A stretch of DNA of 64,000 nucleotides. Origin: Pseudomonas sp. QS1027 (GTDB lineage Bacteria > Pseudomonadota > Gammaproteobacteria > Pseudomonadales > Pseudomonadaceae). The stretch spans positions 124,001 through 188,000 of the forward strand of contig NZ_PHSU01000019.1 in the NCBI RefSeq assembly GCF_002814235.1, given 5' to 3'. A model generated the notes under the pieces. The model ran no database searches and was not told the origin of the DNA. It worked only from the letters and a program-made list of their open reading frames with translations. Positions 62,688-64,000 of this stretch are shown here, one piece after another (positions within the stretch are counted from its first letter, which is position 1; each line of letters begins with the position of its first letter). A program made the position numbers and the translations under genes.

Positions 62688-63238
62688 TCGCCGCACCACT
62701 GGTTGATCACCGAGGTCATGATCTTGTCCGCGAGGACCGGATCGTGGGTGGCCTTGGCGATCAGCATGGCCCCGGTAATCGACGCCAGCACCTGCATGGC
62801 GCGTTCTTCCGAGAGGTTACCGGCGTCACCGTCCTGCTTGCTCATCAGGGTTTTCAGCAAGCGTTCCACACCCAGGCTAAAGGCCTCGCTGGCCGCGCCG
62901 CCAACCCGCGACACATCCGCCGCCAGGGTCGGGATCGGGCAGGCCGCCTGTTTCTCCTGGCAGTGCTTGGGTGTGACATAGGACCTGACGATATCTTCAG
63001 TGGTCTGCGCGGTCGTCCAGAAGTCCTGGTATTCCTCGAAGATCCGGCTCACCGCCGCCGCGACAAACTCGTCCTTGCCATTGGGGAACTGCCGATAAAA
63101 GCTGCCGTGGGTCAGCCCGGCGGACTTGGCCAGCTCGCCAATCCCGATACCGTCGATGCCGTGTTCCCGATACAGCCTGGAGGCGGCCGAGAGGATTTTC
63201 TCCTTGTTCAGGCTGCTTTGTTCCTTGGTGACTTTCAT
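62672..63238 (-). CDS. TetR family transcriptional regulator
   Basis: 188 residues from the ATG at 63238, with GAGG 5 nt upstream; an in-frame ATG at 63256 has no ribosome site. The HTH reads ILSAASRLYREHGIDGIGIGELAKSAGLTHGSFYRQF, a standard TetR DNA-binding domain; the C-terminal domain resembles the NemR/YdeS-like group with a Cys-containing CPIPTLAAD segment. It converges on the efflux operon and is its most likely repressor. Confidence 0.92.
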   Translation of the reverse strand: MKVTKEQSSLNKEKILSAASRLYREHGIDGIGIGELAKSAGLTHGSFYRQFPNGKDEFVAAAVSRIFEEYQDFWTTAQTTEDIVRSYVTPKHCQEKQAACPIPTLAADVSRVGGAASEAFSLGVERLLKTLMSKQDGDAGNLSEERAMQVLASITGAMLIAKATHDPVLADKIMTSVINQWCGETADR

Positions 63239-63412
63239 GCTGGCCTCTTGCGACATTCAGCGCTGCGCCACACGCCCGGGTTGATAACCCCGGGGTGCAC
63301 TCGGCAGCGGTTGACGATAGCGGATCGTCGGGTTTAATGATTGTAGTCGTAATCTTTGAGGCTGGATATCGCCCGGAGTTCATTACGCCGACAGAAGGAG
63401 GGCGCTTTCAGC

Positions 63413-63985
63413 TCAATCGACAAAGATGATCTTCGACACCAGGTCCGCGCTGTTCTTGGCTTGCATCTTTTTCATCAGGCGGGCGCGGTGGACTTCCACG
63501 GTGCGGTGGGAGATCGCCAGCTTCCTGGCTACCTCCTTGCAGGTCAGGCCGTTGACGATGTGCATCGACACTTCCCGTTCCCGTGGCGTGAGGTCCACCG
63601 TGGCGTGATGGGCCCGATCCAGGCGCTCGAAGTGCCAGACCATCAGCTTGAACGGATCGTCCGGGGTCAGGGTATAGCCCTGGGACCTGGCCCAGAACAC
63701 CTCGCCGTTCTTGTGCTGCATAAAACGTTCGTCGGCGTAGGAGCCGCTCTTGCTGCGGCGCAACCAGCTGCGGCTGCGATTGCCGATGGTCTTGTAGTCC
63801 GCCTGGGACGGGTAGATCAGCAGGGTCAATTGTCCCAGCAGCTCTTCGCGCGGGTAGCCGAACAATTCCAGGAAGGCCTCGTTGCAATCGAGCATCAGGC
63901 GATTGCCGGTGATCAATTGCGCGGCGGGCGAGACCATGAATGCCAGGCGCTGAAGGTCTTTCAGTTCTTGCGTGAAGACGGTCAT
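63413..63985 (-). CDS. PAS domain + LuxR-type HTH transcriptional regulator
   Basis: 190 residues from the ATG at 63985 (the frame runs two residues further to 63991). Residues about 10-120 form a PAS domain (ITGNRLMLDCNEAFLELFGYPREELLGQ) and residues about 130-190 a LuxR-type HTH (LTPREREVSMHIVNGLTCKEVARKLAISHRTVEVHRARLMKKM). There is no receiver domain, so it senses a ligand or redox state directly. This type is frequent in pseudomonads near aromatic catabolic genes; its targets are outside the window. Confidence 0.93.
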   Translation of the reverse strand: MTVFTQELKDLQRLAFMVSPAAQLITGNRLMLDCNEAFLELFGYPREELLGQLTLLIYPSQADYKTIGNRSRSWLRRSKSGSYADERFMQHKNGEVFWARSQGYTLTPDDPFKLMVWHFERLDRAHHATVDLTPREREVSMHIVNGLTCKEVARKLAISHRTVEVHRARLMKKMQAKNSADLVSKIIFVD

Positions 63986-64000
63986 TGGCATCCTGCCTCA

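Overview
The window looks like chromosomal DNA from a Pseudomonas of the P. fluorescens group. The basis is high GC with GC-rich third positions, many LysR-type regulators, two complete RND efflux operons, a Pseudomonas-style filamentous hemagglutinin starting MDVRQFAF, a DUF6124 gene behind a C4-like RNA, and small Pseudomonas-type stress proteins. This identification rests on recognised protein families, not on a database search. I saw no rRNA, tRNA, CRISPR array or intact transposase.

Layout. 1-105 is the tail of a LysR regulator. 153-5962 (minus) is an outer membrane factor / adaptor / RND pump operon. 6231-8127 holds a divergent pirin and a GlxA-type regulator. 8315-12559 holds two convergent, overlapping paralogous winged-helix/NTPase regulators, one full length and one lacking the C-terminal half. 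12690-18741 is a metabolic block: haloperoxidase-like hydrolase, LysR, an ABM-domain membrane protein, a YtcJ-type amidohydrolase, a YcaC-type hydrolase and another LysR. 18846-21166 holds a Crp-like regulator and a GGDEF/histidine kinase fusion. 21529-24075 carries small stress-type and envelope genes, followed by an unknown 532-residue protein (24147-25745).

25876-32594 (minus) is a probable six-gene operon: a THI5/NMT1-like binding protein, an APH-fold kinase, a sulfurtransferase, a TonB-dependent receptor, a PnuC-type transporter and a UTRA-type GntR regulator. A perfect 12-bp palindrome lies in its promoter region. I infer salvage of a thiamine-like or other heterocyclic compound.

32972-44551 is a 3736-residue CdiA/FHA-type contact-dependent effector with its small immunity gene. 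No TpsB transporter gene is in the window. The accessory stretch after it (44552-46484) holds an antitoxin with a nonsense-mutated ParE-type toxin, and a C4-antisense-RNA-like leader whose loop is perfectly complementary to the Shine-Dalgarno of the following DUF6124 gene.

46544-51165 holds a hydrolase, an MFS transporter, a divergent LysR and an exported M20 carboxypeptidase. 51315-54265 is a KaiC-like ATPase operon with an unknown 144-residue partner and a histidine kinase. That kinase is a paralogue of the GGDEF-kinase at 19583. Next come a HigA antitoxin with a frameshifted HigB, a ClpP-like protease, a KGG stress protein, a second complete RND efflux operon (56780-62646) with a convergent TetR regulator, and a PAS-LuxR regulator at the right edge.
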